A DNA stretch of 64,000 nt from Rosa chinensis (GCF_002994745.2 NC_037092.1:85108824-85172823), one strand, 5' to 3'; positions 23,526-35,033 are shown, numbered from the stretch's first letter. A program made the numbers and translations. The notes: generated by a model from the letters alone, not told the origin.

Positions 23526-24503
23526 ATAATCCTAGCGCACGCGCGTGTTGATGCAGGCGTGCGTAGCGATGTTTTTTTTTTTTTTCTTTTTTTCGGGTTC
23601 TGCTGGGCCTGCTGATTTGTTGAGTTGCAGGGCCTGTTTGTTTGCTTTTTTTTTTGTGGGCCTGTTCTTTGGGCCAGGTTTTTTTTTTTTTCTGGGCCGG
23701 GTCTCTTTGGGCCTTTTTTTCTGTCTTCTTTTCTGGGCCACAGGGCCTGTTTCTTTTTTTTTTCCTTGGGCCGCAGGGCCCCTTTTTTTATCTATTCCTC
23801 TTTTTCTGGGCCTCAAGGCCTCCCTTTTTTTTTTCTGTCTTTTTTTTTGGTCGTCTTCTTCCTCTCGTCTTCTTCTGCTCTTTTTTCTTCTGATCCTCTC
23901 TGCTGTTTCCTTGAGAATGGGCCGAGGCTGCGCAGGGATTGGGGCTGAGACTGCTGCAAGGCTCAGTCTGGCCGGCTTCTGCAGACCTGTGCTGGGCAGG
24001 GATCGCCGGATCGCTGCTGGAAACGACGCAGGCGGGGCTGTGGTTGCTGCCGGATGAGGGGCTGTAGGTTGAATGATCGATCTGGCTGTCTGGTGGTGCA
24101 AGGTTGGATTGGAGGCGCTGGGCGAGGACCCGGGAAGCCGGTGGGTGCAGAGAGGCTGTGGTCACCGCCGGTTGTGAGAGGCTGGGTTGTGCGACTGGAA
24201 ACAAGGTGGGCTCCGGTCTGATGTGGGATCGATGTGTGCCGGGGTTGGGTTGGCTTGGCTGCAGGTGGGTAGGCTTCGGTGTGAGCGCTGGGAGGCTTCT
24301 ATGTGAGCGCTGAGAGGCTCTGTGTGAGCTCTGTGCAGGCCGAGCAGGTGGGGAAGGGAGGGCCGAGTCTGCTGGAGAGGGAATCGAGTTTTTTTTTTCG
24401 GTTTGCGGCAGAAATAAAAATGGAAGAGAGTTTTTTTTCTTCTTCTAGGGTTTGGGTGTTTTTAACTAGAAATTGGCTATTGGCTCTGAGCGTGCTGATA
24501 ACG
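23526..24503 (-). repeat. Copia-1 leader, GGGCC plus homopolymer repeats
   Basis: About 23590-23830 is a degenerate repeat of T-runs followed by GGGCC (read as A-runs plus GGCCC in element RNA). The rest to 24500 is GC-rich. Open frames here are low-complexity Lys/Arg/Glu or Phe strings and are not taken as genes. It is the 5' untranslated leader of the element. Confidence 0.6.
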
Positions 24504-24696
24504 TGTAGAAGTAAAAATGGATTGGAATTGGTCTACTCATTTCATTCATAACCCCTTTATATAGGGATAAGATTACAACGGAAATATCAATTACATTTAT
24601 GATACTAAATGCTGATTGAGCTGTGATTTGTAATTGCTTGATTCTCTCTTCATCTGTTTCTTTGACGAAGGCACATAATGTGCTTTTCCTTTAACA
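24504..24696 (-). repeat. Copia-1 5' LTR
   Basis: 193 bp, TG...CA, pair of the LTR at 17289-17489. Adjacent ATCCA duplication at 24697-24701. Confidence 0.95.
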
Positions 24697-24907
24697 ATCC
24701 ACCCATTTTCCTCATTTCAAAAGCAAATTACATAATTATGTTACATTCCGATTCAGTAGGCAATGACACATAGCAAACTGAGCCAGTTAGTTATAAAAGG
24801 AAAGTTAATTTTGTGAAATACTAATCGTTTTCACAAGAATTAACACTCAAAGAATAAAGATATGTGCCAAAGATCGAATAAGAGAAAGTTGAGATAACCC
24901 AAAAAGA
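24697..24907 (+). repeat. Left arm of the large inverted repeat, inner part
   Basis: Reverse complement of about 33660-33860; shared words include gtaacataattatgtaattt on the right side and gccaatgacacatagcaaac-like text here. Similarity fades at gataacccaaaaa. Confidence 0.85.
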
Positions 24908-25746
24908 GGAAGAAGAACTGGGTTTTTCGCGAATAAATAGGGCCACATAATTTATTTATCTATTTTTAGGCCTTTTTAGTTTTTACTCTTATTATTAAAA
25001 AAACAAAGAAAAGAAAAAATACATAAAAATTTAAAAAAAAATGTTAAATGAAATCAAAGCAACAAAAGAAATTCAAAAAACTCTAGAAGTAGTCTCCGAG
25101 CTTCTCGGTGCAACTTGGCTCTCGAAACCTAGATTTCGAGTGGTGGCGGCGCTTCTTCTTTCGAGAAAGGCGATGATCGTGGACAGTAGCGACGTGGGGA
25201 GGGATCTCTGTGACAATCGTGGACTGCGGTGACGTGGGGAGGGATCTATGCGGCGATCGTGGGTGCGGCAAGGGGTTTTCTTTGTCTGTGGTGGCGATCT
25301 TCCGGTCCAGGTGGTGAGTGACGAGGGCGACAGCAGCCGAAGCGGCTGGGAATTGTCGTAGTGATTGTCTGGGGGTCGTCAACGGGCCGGGCCGGGCCGG
25401 GTCTTGCCATATTTTTAAATAATTGCTGGCCGGGCCGAGCCGGGCTTTATTAAAAATCAAAGGATCCAAGCCCGTCCATATAAAGCGGGCCTTGCGGGCT
25501 TTTTCGGGCCGGGCCGGGCTTGGCCTTGCGGGCTTTTTTGGGCCGGGCCTTGCGGGCTTTATTTATAAATAAATATTTAAAGACACAAGTTTTTTTTTTT
25601 AATCAAGCTTTGGAAATTCAATGGATAATGATCAAATACAACCAAAGATAATAGATCTATATAACTATATTGTACCCAAAAAAATCTATATTTATATATA
25701 GATACTAATTTATTGATAAATAAATTTTTAAAGACACTAATTTTTT

Positions 25747-26958
25747 ATAAACTTATATTTATATATCATACACTCCAAAGAGCAACCCCTATCAATTCAA
25801 AGAAAATGGAAAAACCGACCGTTGGATGGGTTTATTACAATAAATTATGAGTATGGTAAAAAATTTAGCCAATTTCACCATATTTTAGAATCCGATCGGA
25901 TTGGTCAACCGTAGTCACTTATATGTTTTATTGTTTGACCGATGGCGTGGCAACCACGAAACGTGCTTATTTTTTCACATCACGTTTGTATATATTCCAT
26001 CGATGGATGTGCGTGGACATAAGATAAAAAAAATTAATTTTAATTACAAACACATTGGTGTATACCAATTTTATTCCTTTAGTTGTATGACTTATACATT
26101 GCATTTAAATTGTTTAGGTTCATTCTAAAGCAACCATGAAGTAGAAAATGAATTCGGAGAAACCAACCGCTCGATGGAGAGATTGTAATGTTTTATGGTG
26201 ATTGTAGAAAATCTAGCCACTTTCGTTATTGTTTCGAATTCGATCAACTAGGTCAAACGTAGTTACTCTTATAAACCTATATTTATATATCATACACTCC
26301 AAAGAGCAACCCCTATCAATTCAAAGAAAATGGAAAAACCGACCGTTGGATGAGTTTATTACAATAAATTATGAGTGTGGTAAAAAATTTAGCCAATTTC
26401 ACCATATTTTCGAATCCGATCGGATTGGTCAACCGTAGTCACTTATATGTTTTATTGGTTGACCGATGACGTTGCAACCGCGAAACGTGCTTATTTTTTC
26501 ACATCACGTTTGTATATATTCCATCGATGGATGTGCGTGGACATAAGATAAAAAAAATTAATTTTAATTACAAACACATTGATGTATACCAATTTTATTC
26601 CTTTAGTTGTATGACTTATACATTGCATTTAAATTGTTTCGGTTCATTCTAAAGCAACCATGAAGTAGAAAATGAATTCGGAGAAACCAACCGCTGGATG
26701 GAGAGATTGTAATGTTTTATGGTGATTGTAGAAAATCTAGCCAATTTCGTTATTGTTTCGAATTCGATCAACTAGGTCAAACTTAGTTACTCTTATAAAC
26801 CTATATTTATATATCATACACTCCAAAGAGCAACCCCTATCAATTCAAAGAAAATGGAAAAACCGACCGTTGGATGAGTTTATTACAATAAATTATGCGT
26901 GTGGTTAAAAATTTAGTCAATTTCACCATAGTTTTGAACCCGATCTAATTGGTCAACC
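25747..26958 (+). repeat. 524-bp tandem repeat, about 2.3 copies
   Basis: Unit starts at 25747, 26271 and 26795 (exact 524-bp spacing); the third copy stops near 26958. The unit contains two diverged sub-units, one with ACCGACCGTTGGATG and one with ACCAACCGCTGGATG, each followed by a ...AATTTAGCCAATTTC... stretch and GGTCAA. It is related to the satellite at 35752-39065 in opposite orientation. Confidence 0.9.
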
Positions 26959-26974
26959 GATTACCGATATGTAG

Positions 26975-27027
26975 AATATATATATATGCACATATTCTAT
27001 ATAGAATAATAGAAGTATAAGAACTTC

Positions 27028-27064
<37 letters not shown>

Positions 27065-27181
27065 CTCTATATATATTATTATATTATATATATAAACACA
27101 CACATATATAAATATATATACATATATATAAACACACACACACACATATATATATCTCTATATATATATTATATATATAAA

Positions 27182-27238
<57 letters not shown>

Positions 27239-27249
27239 CCTCTATATAA

Positions 27250-27281
<32 letters not shown>

Positions 27282-27590
27282 CTCTATATATATATATTAT
27301 ATATATAAACACACACACATATATAAATATATATATACATATATATAAACACACACACACACATATATATATCTCTATATATATATTATATATATAAACA
27401 CACACACATATATAAATATATATATACATATATATAAACACACACACATATATAAATATATATACATATATATAAACACACACACACATACACATATATA
27501 TATATATATAAACACACACAAATATATATATCTATGTGTGTGTGTATATATATTTATAAACACACACACACATAACTACAAATATATATA
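26975..27590. repeat. Compound AC/AT microsatellite
   Basis: Alternating blocks of (AC)n and (AT)n with recurrent atatctctatatatat and tataaacacacac modules, so part of it is a higher-order repeat. Frames across it translate to Cys/Val/Tyr/Ile strings and are not genes. Confidence 0.95.
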
Positions 27591-27814
27591 TGGAAAATTC
27601 TAGCATATGTTGACGTATGTCATACATCAAGTTTTTTGAATATTTTAGACCGTTAGATTTAATTAAAAGTTGAATATATCTGATGGTCAGAAATATTCAA
27701 TAGTGGTGACCTGCTTACCAGGTAGCCTTTATAAACTTTTTTTTTTCTTCTTCAAAATTCTGAATTACATATCTACAATGAAATTATAAAAAAAAAAAAC
27801 CCTAAATTGAAACA

Positions 27815-27954
27815 GAGGAGAAGACGAGGAAAAGTGGAAGAACGATAGTTTGTTCATGTACAAAGCGAGAAAGAACGACCACTAGAGGAGAAGACGAGGA
27901 AAAGAGGAAGAACGACAGTTTGTTCATGTACAAAGCGAGAAAGAACAACCACTA
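27815..27954 (+). repeat. 70-bp direct duplication
   Basis: Two neighbouring copies start at 27815 and 27885 (gaggagaagacgaggaaaag...), differing at a few bases. Purine-rich, no clear coding role. Confidence 0.85.
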
Positions 27955-28718
27955 CAACTGGATGTTTCAATCAATACTCAGGTAAGTAGAATCCTTTTCT
28001 GTTTGTTTGTCTTCTCCTTTCATGTTGTTTGATGCCAGACGAATTCTACCTTCTATGTAAGGTTTGGAGTGTGTTTCTGGTTTTCTTTGTACTGTTCTCT
28101 CTCTCTCTGTTTTTTTTTTTTTACAACAAACTACAATCCGCATAGAGGTGGATTGGAACATTGGATACACACAACTAGTTCCAACAAACACAGGATTGTT
28201 TTCTACTCGGATCCAAGGCAGTATATCTTCCTAGCCTGATAACTTTGTTTTACAATTGACTCTCTAGCGAGATTTGGATATCAACACATACCTACACCCT
28301 TTGATTTGAATACACAAACAAATCTGAGTCCATTCTAGTGCTTCGATTCCTCTTTTCATTGTTCAATTAATCTTGATTCATTAACCTTGTTTGCTTCGAT
28401 TTTGCGTTCAGTATATTTGGGAATAGCGAAGACAAGCTGTCACCCTCCAAGATTATATATTCTATGCAACAAGCCTGTAAGTACATAAAAATCCATGATA
28501 GATGATCTATCCCAAGTCAAAATTATCCAATAGTCTGGAGCACAATCCATGAAATTAGCAATTGCTGATTAGTTATAAAGGGTCGATGGAATTCTTCGAT
28601 TATAAGACTTTAAAGTTTAGCTGGTAGGTTGCGCCATTATCATTTAGATGATAATGGTGATCAGTTCTTGTTGACTTGATTGAAGAATAAGACATCGTGG
28701 TGGCTTTTAGTTCATGTA

Positions 28719-30600
28719 CTAGATAACATTCCCGCGCGATGCTGCGGGTTTGTTTTTTCTTCTCTCTAATTTATTCGTAATGGTCACAATTGTAAGGTAA
28801 AAACTATTAATTGAAACTGTTTTGATTTTACATATTACAAAAACTGGTATTTTATAGTAGAAAAATAAAACTACAACTGTTCTCTCTGCAAGCGAGGATG
28901 ACTTATAATTAAAAAGAATACATCAATATTTACCAAAAGAAGAAGCTGAGCTATGGAGCACAGAGGAGGTATATTTATCCTTGCAGATTTCTTGCCTCTA
29001 ATAGTGATCAGAGGAATCCTATTTCGGCCTAAAAGAGTGAGGTCACTGTTGCCTGCAGAAAGCAATTAGCATAATTTTCTCAGCTATTCTGATAAATAAC
29101 ATGAATGAGATGTTATATTAAAGTAGTACAGATGAATAGTAGATTCAGTAATGTAGGATACTATATCAAAGGTCAGAAGCTGATTTATGCTAGTTGTTTG
29201 AGATGAAATATACAGTTCCTTTGTCTTTTCTATTGATCAGTACATCATGAACGCAACCAGAAGATATGCAAAGCTGTTGAAATCTATGAGGTTAGATACA
29301 TAATAGTAAAGATAAATAATGGATTGGTAACAAATGGTATAGAAATTATGCTGGTACGGAAATTATGCAGGTTATTGAGAGTTATATGCAGCATACGCTT
29401 TAAACTATCAGAGGTAAGCATTGAGAGATAAACTCTCGTTTTGTTCAAATCAAAAGGGAATGAAAGAATAAAAACGAATAAAAAAAGAAATGTAACAAAC
29501 AACTTTTCAAGATTTTTGCTTGGTTATTTTATCTATCTGCCTTTAATTAGGATTTCACTTTGAGTAAAGAAACTACCTTATATATCCAGCCATCTAAATC
29601 AAGTGGCTTTGAATCATTCCACCTTTTTACTCGCTAATGCTTTCTCTTCCTAAATTGGGAGACAATTGTTTACAAAACCAAAGAATGTGCTCCCAATTCA
29701 CAACCCAAATCATAAAAAGGAAAAGAAATTTCAGCCCCAATATCATTTACCAATTTCTTTTAGGCAATTAAGGGACTTTGAATCGTCCTTCTGTTTTTCA
29801 TCAGTTTTTTATTTTATTTTTTTATTTCTTCTTCTTGCATTCTTTGAATTTTAAGGGACAAAGCATACTTCTAGTAGAACATGAAAAATTTAGGGGAAAC
29901 AAATAAGAATTTGCAAGAGAAGTGAACTCAGTAACCAGCCTTACATTAGTTGCTTGCATTTGAAGAAGTTGCTTTTAATTATGGAACGTCTATTCGACTG
30001 CTTCTTGCTCATGAAGCTCGATCAGCATATGCCTTCAACTTCACTTTTGATGAGGAAAGAGACAAACTGCAGCTTCTGTTACTGAACAATTGATGAATAC
30101 ACAGATGACTGGAAAGTTTAAGATGAATTTTAATGTGTGAATGAGATTAGTCATCTAGCAAGTAGCAACAAAGTAACAGAGCCAAAACAAAACAAAAGGT
30201 TTAAAGCAACATAGAATGTTAAATTGAGCATCTACAATAATTGACCGAGATCATACCTTGCTAGTATGTAATATTCTGGATGGTGTGAATTTGATTTCAA
30301 CAGCATTAACTTGCTTGCATGAGTTGTAATGATGGGAAAGTTTAAGAGAGAAGGATGACGAAACGGATTGCGAAGATGGATGGCGAAGGTACGATGCAGA
30401 TTTGGTTGTTTGGTGTTTGGTATGTTTTTCGATCTGGTTTTTGAGGGTGAGAGTGACTGGAGGAGAGATGAGGAAGTAAAAGATAGAGAAAGAAGAAAAA
30501 TGACAACAAAAGAAGAAAAAAAGAAGAAGCAAATAATCTGAGAGCCAAAGATTAACTATGGACCAAGAAGGAAGAAGTAAGAAGGAAGAAGGAAGAACTA
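28719..30600 (-). mobile_element. Helitron-like copy (Helitron-B), 3' end and body
   Basis: On the minus strand the 3' end shows a hairpin (CCCGC-agcat-CGCGCGGG) about 11 bases before CTAG, the Helitron 3' signature. The body is homologous to parts of Helitron-2: 29511-29720 inverted matches 55330-55540, 30030-30130 matches 55040-55140, and 30260-30330 matches 54835-54890. The outer part (30340-30600) reads like a pyrimidine-rich 5' UTR of a captured gene. The 5' end was not located. Confidence 0.65.
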
Positions 30601-30715
30601 AGAAGGACGCTGGAAGAGAAAGGCAAATAGAGAACCCAATCCTCAGTTTGAAAAAAAAAAAAAAAAAAAATAAATAAATAAATAAAAAACTTAGTTCACT
30701 TTTAATACTTCATTA

Positions 30716-31560
30716 TTACAAGTTTTCAAAACCACTTTACTAATAAAACAACGAATGTGTTGCTATAATAGTAAAACTTCATATATTTAAGTAAATTTGC
30801 GGTGAGTCCTTTATGGTGTAATAAGGTTGTCTATTTTGTAATTACTGTCCTTTAGGAGTTATTTACTTATTTGACAATGTTTTTTCTAGATTTTACGGCA
30901 ATTCAGGTCCAAAGTAATAACCAAGGTTGTATTTGTGGTAATTCTTCAATATTACAAATTTGACAACGAATTGTTGTAGAAGTAGTAATCAAACTCTTAT
31001 TTGTGGTAGTTTTTTATATTACAAGTCTGAGAACCATTTTACTAATGTGACAACGAATTGCTGTCAAAGTGGTAAAACTTTATGTATATATTGTAAATGA
31101 GGCACGAGTCCTTAATTGTGTATTAAAGTTCTATATTTTGTAATTAATTCTTTTCTTGTGTAAATCTCATCATCCATGAGAGAATTACTCGTTTGACAAT
31201 GCATTTTACTATAGATTACAACAATTAAGGTATAAAGTGGTAATTATGGTTGTTTTTATGATAATTACATGAAATATGATCCATTTACAAAAAAAAAGGG
31301 TCCACTTACCAATGTTACAACAAATGATTTGTTTATATGGTAAATAATCATATTAGACCTAAAACTTTCCAAGTCCTTATTCTTGTAATCCAGTTGTTCT
31401 TTTTGTAATTAGAGTCCTTTCTTTTGTAAATTATATCATCGATGAAGCATTTTACAACAAAAGACCACATTGGACGTATTTAATGATAATTATAGTTGTA
31501 ATAAAAGTAATTACTATATTTACGATATTCATTACAAGTTTTTGAACGATTTACATATAA
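30716..31560 (+). repeat. Degenerate repeat of about 300 bp, two to three copies
   Basis: The module (accactttactaat...acaacgaat...gtaaaactt) recurs near 30732, 31033 and weakly 31290. Highly diverged. Confidence 0.5.
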
Positions 31561-31730
31561 AAGAATAAATGAGTACTTAGTATGGTAATTTTTTTTTTTT
31601 TAAGTACACATGTCAAATCATAATTGGATAACCTGTTGACCTGTACAACAGGTTTCACCAACTAATTTAATTTAATATATATTAATTAAAAAGTTGATGT
31701 ATGACAAACATCAACACACCTTAGACTTCC

Positions 31731-31766
<36 letters not shown>

Positions 31767-32810
31767 TTACTGGCTTTTACGGGCCGGGCCGGGTTTTTAC
31801 GGGCTTTAGGCGGGCCGGCCCTCGGCCCACCAAGGCGGGCTTTTGCGGGTTTTTTGACGGGCCGGGCTGGGCTAAAAGCCCTCCGGGCCGGCGGGCCTCC
31901 ATCGGCCCACTTGATCCGCGGGCTTTTTGATGAGGCCTATGATTGTCGTCTGGGCTGCAGAGGATGAGCGAGCACGAGTTGGGTTTGACGGCGGTGTCTG
32001 GGCTCGAGGTCGCAAGGCTTTGAATCGGGCTTGACGGTGAAGGTCTAATCGTGTTTATTTGAGTGGTCGAGGCTCGGAGGCAGAGGCTTCGGCAGTTTTT
32101 GATCGTGATGGTGATGCCCGGTTGGAGAAGTCGGCCGCCAAAGCTATGGTGCGTTGCCGGAGAACCGACTGACGGTGGCGACCCAGGAGCAGTGTGCAGG
32201 GATGCCTCTCCCTTGTTAGCTTGAGTTTGGGCCTGGGTTTTTGGGCATAGGCTCAACCTTGGGCTGATGGGGAAGGGGCCTTTTCCTGATAGGAAAGCTT
32301 GGGCCTTTGGGCTTGGGTGAGAATCAAGACAATCTGGGCCTAATTTATTAGCGTATGAGCCTGTTTGAGGGTGGATTAACTTCTATGAATCTTCTATGAC
32401 GTTTTCAGTCTCTTGCTTGTACCACAATTGCGTGCTTGGCAAGTGAGAACTAGTTGAATGATTTCTTTTCCGTAGGATGCGAGGTTTTTTCATTCTTGTA
32501 TAGGCTCGCTTAAATGTGAGCACCCCAGTGATCTTTAAATGTTTGCTTTAGCTTAGGTAGGTCACTCCGGATTTTCTTGCCGGATTTCTTATGTAAGTTT
32601 TGTTAAACTTCAGCCATTTTGCTGTTGATTTAATGAATTCAACTTCTTTTTCAAAAACAAAAAACAAAAGAAATTCAAAAGAATCCCCCCTAGAAGCCAC
32701 AACATAGAAGTTAAACTTTTTTAACATTACATGTCTTATTCATAACAAAATATCAACCGTATAAACGATAAAAGAAGCTTGTTACACTTGTCTGTCTTCT
32801 TTAATTTATA

Positions 32811-33171
32811 GGGAAAATTTCGCAAACAGTACATCAAGTAGGCCACTAATAATTCTTATACATAAAGTTTCAAACCAATCATTTCGGTACACGAAATCTG
32901 AAACTTGACCCACTATCAGTACACGACGTCAATGACGCCGTTAATTTAACACCAAAATGTCTATTATGCCCTCAGTTTTTTTTTCTCTTTTTTTTTCCCT
33001 TCGTTTTTATCTCTTTCTTCTTCCTTCTTCTAGCTCCACGAAACCCACATCTGTTCTTCACGTGAGAAGAAGCCCGAGCTCACCCACTTCGAAACCCACT
33101 TCTGTTCTTTAGTTTTCCTTTCTTTCTTTCTGATTTTTCTTCATCTATTCGATTCCTCCTTCCTCATATCC

Positions 33172-33270
<99 letters not shown>

Positions 33271-33529
33271 GCTGTGGATCCGGAAGAAGAAAGAAGAAAG
33301 AGATAAAAACGAAGGAAAAAAAAAAGAACAGAAAAAAAAATTATTAAAAAAACAACTGAGGGCATAATAGACATTTTGGTGTCAAATTAACGGCGTCATT
33401 GACGTCGTGTATTGATAGCGGGTCGAAGTTTCAGATTTTGATTTTGTGTACCGAAATGATTGGTTTGGAACTTTATATATAAGAATTATTAGTGACATTT
33501 ACTTGGTGTACTGTTTGTGAAATTTTCCC
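32811..33529. mobile_element. Mutator-like MITE with long inverted repeats (MITE-1)
   Basis: A 9-bp duplication TAATTTATA flanks it (32802-32810 and 33530-33538). The two arms (about 32811-32975 and 33350-33529) are nearly perfect reverse complements, starting GGGAAAATTTCGCAAACAGT. Nine-base duplications with long inverted arms are Mutator-like. The centre holds a (CT)n run and purine/pyrimidine tracts. Non-coding. Confidence 0.9.
33174..33265. repeat. (CT)n microsatellite, about 46 units
   Basis: Uninterrupted CT repeat at the centre of MITE-1. Probably expanded after insertion and likely polymorphic. Confidence 0.98.
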
Positions 33530-33659
33530 TAATTTATATTGTTAATTTTTCAATCGAAGCTTATAACTTTTCATCTTACAAGTGTTTATTACACTTCTTC
33601 ATATAAGCACTTGGAAACTCTTATCTCAAGTTCACCCTTGACAAATCTAGATTTTTGGG

Positions 33660-33914
33660 TTATCACAACTTTCTCTTATTCAATTTTTGGCACATATCTT
33701 TATTCTTTGAGTGCTAATTCTTGTGAGAACGATTAGTATTTCACAAAATTAACTTTCCTTTTACAACTAACTGGCTCAGTTTGCTATGTGTCATTGCCTA
33801 CTGAATTGGAATGTAACATAATTATGTAATTTGCTTTTGAAATGAGAAAAATGGGTGGATTTATTTGTTTATTAAAAAAATGTAATGATGAAATTTTATT
33901 TATGACTAATTTAC
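33660..33914 (+). repeat. Right arm of the large inverted repeat, inner part
   Basis: Matches the reverse complement of 24697-24907 and 17230-17288. It shows the empty site of Copia-1 (single ATCCA, inverted, near 33856-33860). Its right end is the 9-bp duplication of the next element. Confidence 0.85.
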
Positions 33915-34955
33915 CGAAAATTCTTCCATGCTCAGAGCATGAAGTGCTGGGGCACATCACCACACTTTCTAACCGTCAGATGTGTTCTCACAATCCTGAC
34001 CACTCATTTATATAAACCGGCTGACCTGCTAGCTCGTTTTCTGTTCAAGAAATCACCATGATCATTTTACTCTTTTTCTCTTGGTAAAATCTTTGTTAAC
34101 AATCGTCCAGATTGAGGGTGGCTAGCAGACTGGGGTGAATTAAGTTTTATGCAAACTGAGTGGAGTTCTACCTGGTCTTGGCTAGATTGTTTATCACTTT
34201 TTAGAAGTGCATCTTGGATATAGTTGTGTAAGAGAGGAACCCGGGTGTTCATCATTCACCATGCTCCTCAACCCAGAAAACTCTTTTTCACCGTCCCCTG
34301 CAGAATTTAGCTGGGATTTGGGATTTGACGGATTGAATCATTCTGATCTTGATTTTCCACACCAAATTCAATTCCCTCTTCAATATTTGACCAGCAAATC
34401 GAATCTGGAACAAGTAAAAAGGGAGAGAGAATATAAAAAAAAAAATTAAAAAAAAAAATCGATGCTCCCTAGCTTTTTTTAATCAACATATGTTTGAATG
34501 ATCTGCTGCCATGGGCTCCGGTGAATCTCTGGGCTGCTATCGGGATCGCATTTGAATGATCTGCTAGGTCCATTTCCAATCCTATTAGCACAAGAGCCAT
34601 CATTGTTCCTAATCTCAACACCATCCCCATCATCAGCATCAACAAATTCACAAATTCACGGGACACTGGTTCTGACTTTACATGATTATCATCCACAAAT
34701 TCACTCCCAAAACCCATAAGCCATAACTAACAAAAACCCTGAGTTCCCAATTCAATTAGATCAAGATCGAGAACAGAACCATCATTCAAGCTCATTACCC
34801 AAATGTACCAAATATCAAAATTCCAAATCAAAATTTGATCTTTCATTATAAATCAAACCCATGCTATGCAGCTAGGAACTCGAGTACTCGACCTCGACCT
34901 CATTATTCAATATACCGCAACCACATGCCCAAACCCGACCCCATCCCCCACCACC

Positions 34956-35033
34956 CTCCTCCACCTCACTTTCAGCCAGGACCACACTTGCTTCTCTACC
35001 GCCACTGACTCCGGCTTCCGCGTCTACAACTGT
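34956..35033 (+). pseudogene. ATG18/WIPI-like gene fragment captured by the MULE
   Basis: The frame reads LHLTFSQDHTCFSTATDSGF followed by RVYNC. This is the first WD-repeat blade region of ATG18-type autophagy proteins (beta-propellers that bind phosphoinositides), usually written SFNQDxxCFAxGTxxGFRIYNC. It is preceded by a Pro/Thr-rich stretch and ends soon after, so only part of one exon was taken. Not expected to be functional. Confidence 0.65.

Larger units (their letters stand above)
17289..24696 (-). mobile_element. Complete Ty1/Copia LTR retrotransposon (Copia-1)
   Basis: LTRs 17289-17489 and 24504-24696 both begin TG and end CA and are flanked by the 5-bp duplication ATCCA (17284-17288 and 24697-24701). 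The paralogous arm at about 33856-33860 has ATCCA once and no insert. A purine tract (aagggggag on the minus strand) adjoins the 3' LTR at 17490. Order on the minus strand is LTR, long leader, gag, spacer, protease, integrase, RT, RNase H, LTR, as in Copia. The bases after the 5' LTR start cgttatcagcacg, which I cannot match confidently to a tRNA primer. Gag is open; pol is broken many times. Confidence 0.95.
27592..31732. mobile_element. DNA-transposon-like element with 45-bp inverted ends
   Basis: Left end 27592-27636 and the inverted right end 31688-31732 match at about 35 of 45 positions, with TTGTCATACATCAA-like cores identical. Ends begin GGAAAATTC and GGGGAAGTC. Both flanks are AT dinucleotide runs, so the target duplication cannot be sized. 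No transposase was found; the interior holds a Helitron-like copy and degenerate repeats. Mutator-like ends would fit but this is not proven. Confidence 0.6.
25370..31939 (+). mobile_element. Large hAT-like element with GGGCC subterminal repeats (hAT-2)
   Basis: An 8-bp duplication TGATTGTC flanks it (25362-25369 and 31940-31947). Ends are imperfect inverted repeats (TGGGGGTCGTCAACGGGCC on the left; TAGGCCTCATCAAAAAGCC on the minus strand of the right, 12 of 19 matching). Both subterminal zones (25381-25560 and 31776-31930) are packed with GGGCCGGGCC words, as in a common plant hAT group. No transposase frame. Inside are a 524-bp tandem repeat, AC/AT microsatellites and a further inverted-repeat element. 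Confidence 0.65.
25079..32662 (+). mobile_element. LINE-like retroposed segment with 18-bp target duplication
   Basis: The 18-bp word AACAAAAGAAATTCAAAA occurs exactly at 25061-25078 and 32663-32680. Just before the right copy lies an A-rich tail (caaaaacaaaaaac) preceded by gatttaatgaattcaactt, typical of plant L1 3' ends. These are marks of target-primed reverse transcription. Net of the nested hAT-2 the retroposed part is about 1 kb of GC-rich sequence (25079-25369 and 31948-32650) with no reverse-transcriptase frame, so it is 5'-truncated or non-autonomous. A-richness of the duplication leaves some doubt. Confidence 0.6.

Noticed and set aside
23545..24204. Long frames on both strands in the GC-rich Copia-1 leader
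   Set aside because: They translate to homopolymer-like strings (Phe-rich or Lys/Arg/Glu-rich) on opposite strands of a simple-repeat zone.
26945..27569. Frames across the AC/AT microsatellite
   Set aside because: Pure dinucleotide-repeat translation (Cys, Val, Tyr, Ile).
25380..31930. GGGCC blocks as CpG-island promoters or G-quadruplex regulators
   Set aside because: Their position at both ends of an 8-bp-duplication-flanked unit fits subterminal repeats of a hAT element better.
33141..33374. Arg/Glu repeat frame
   Set aside because: It is the (CT)n microsatellite read on the minus strand.
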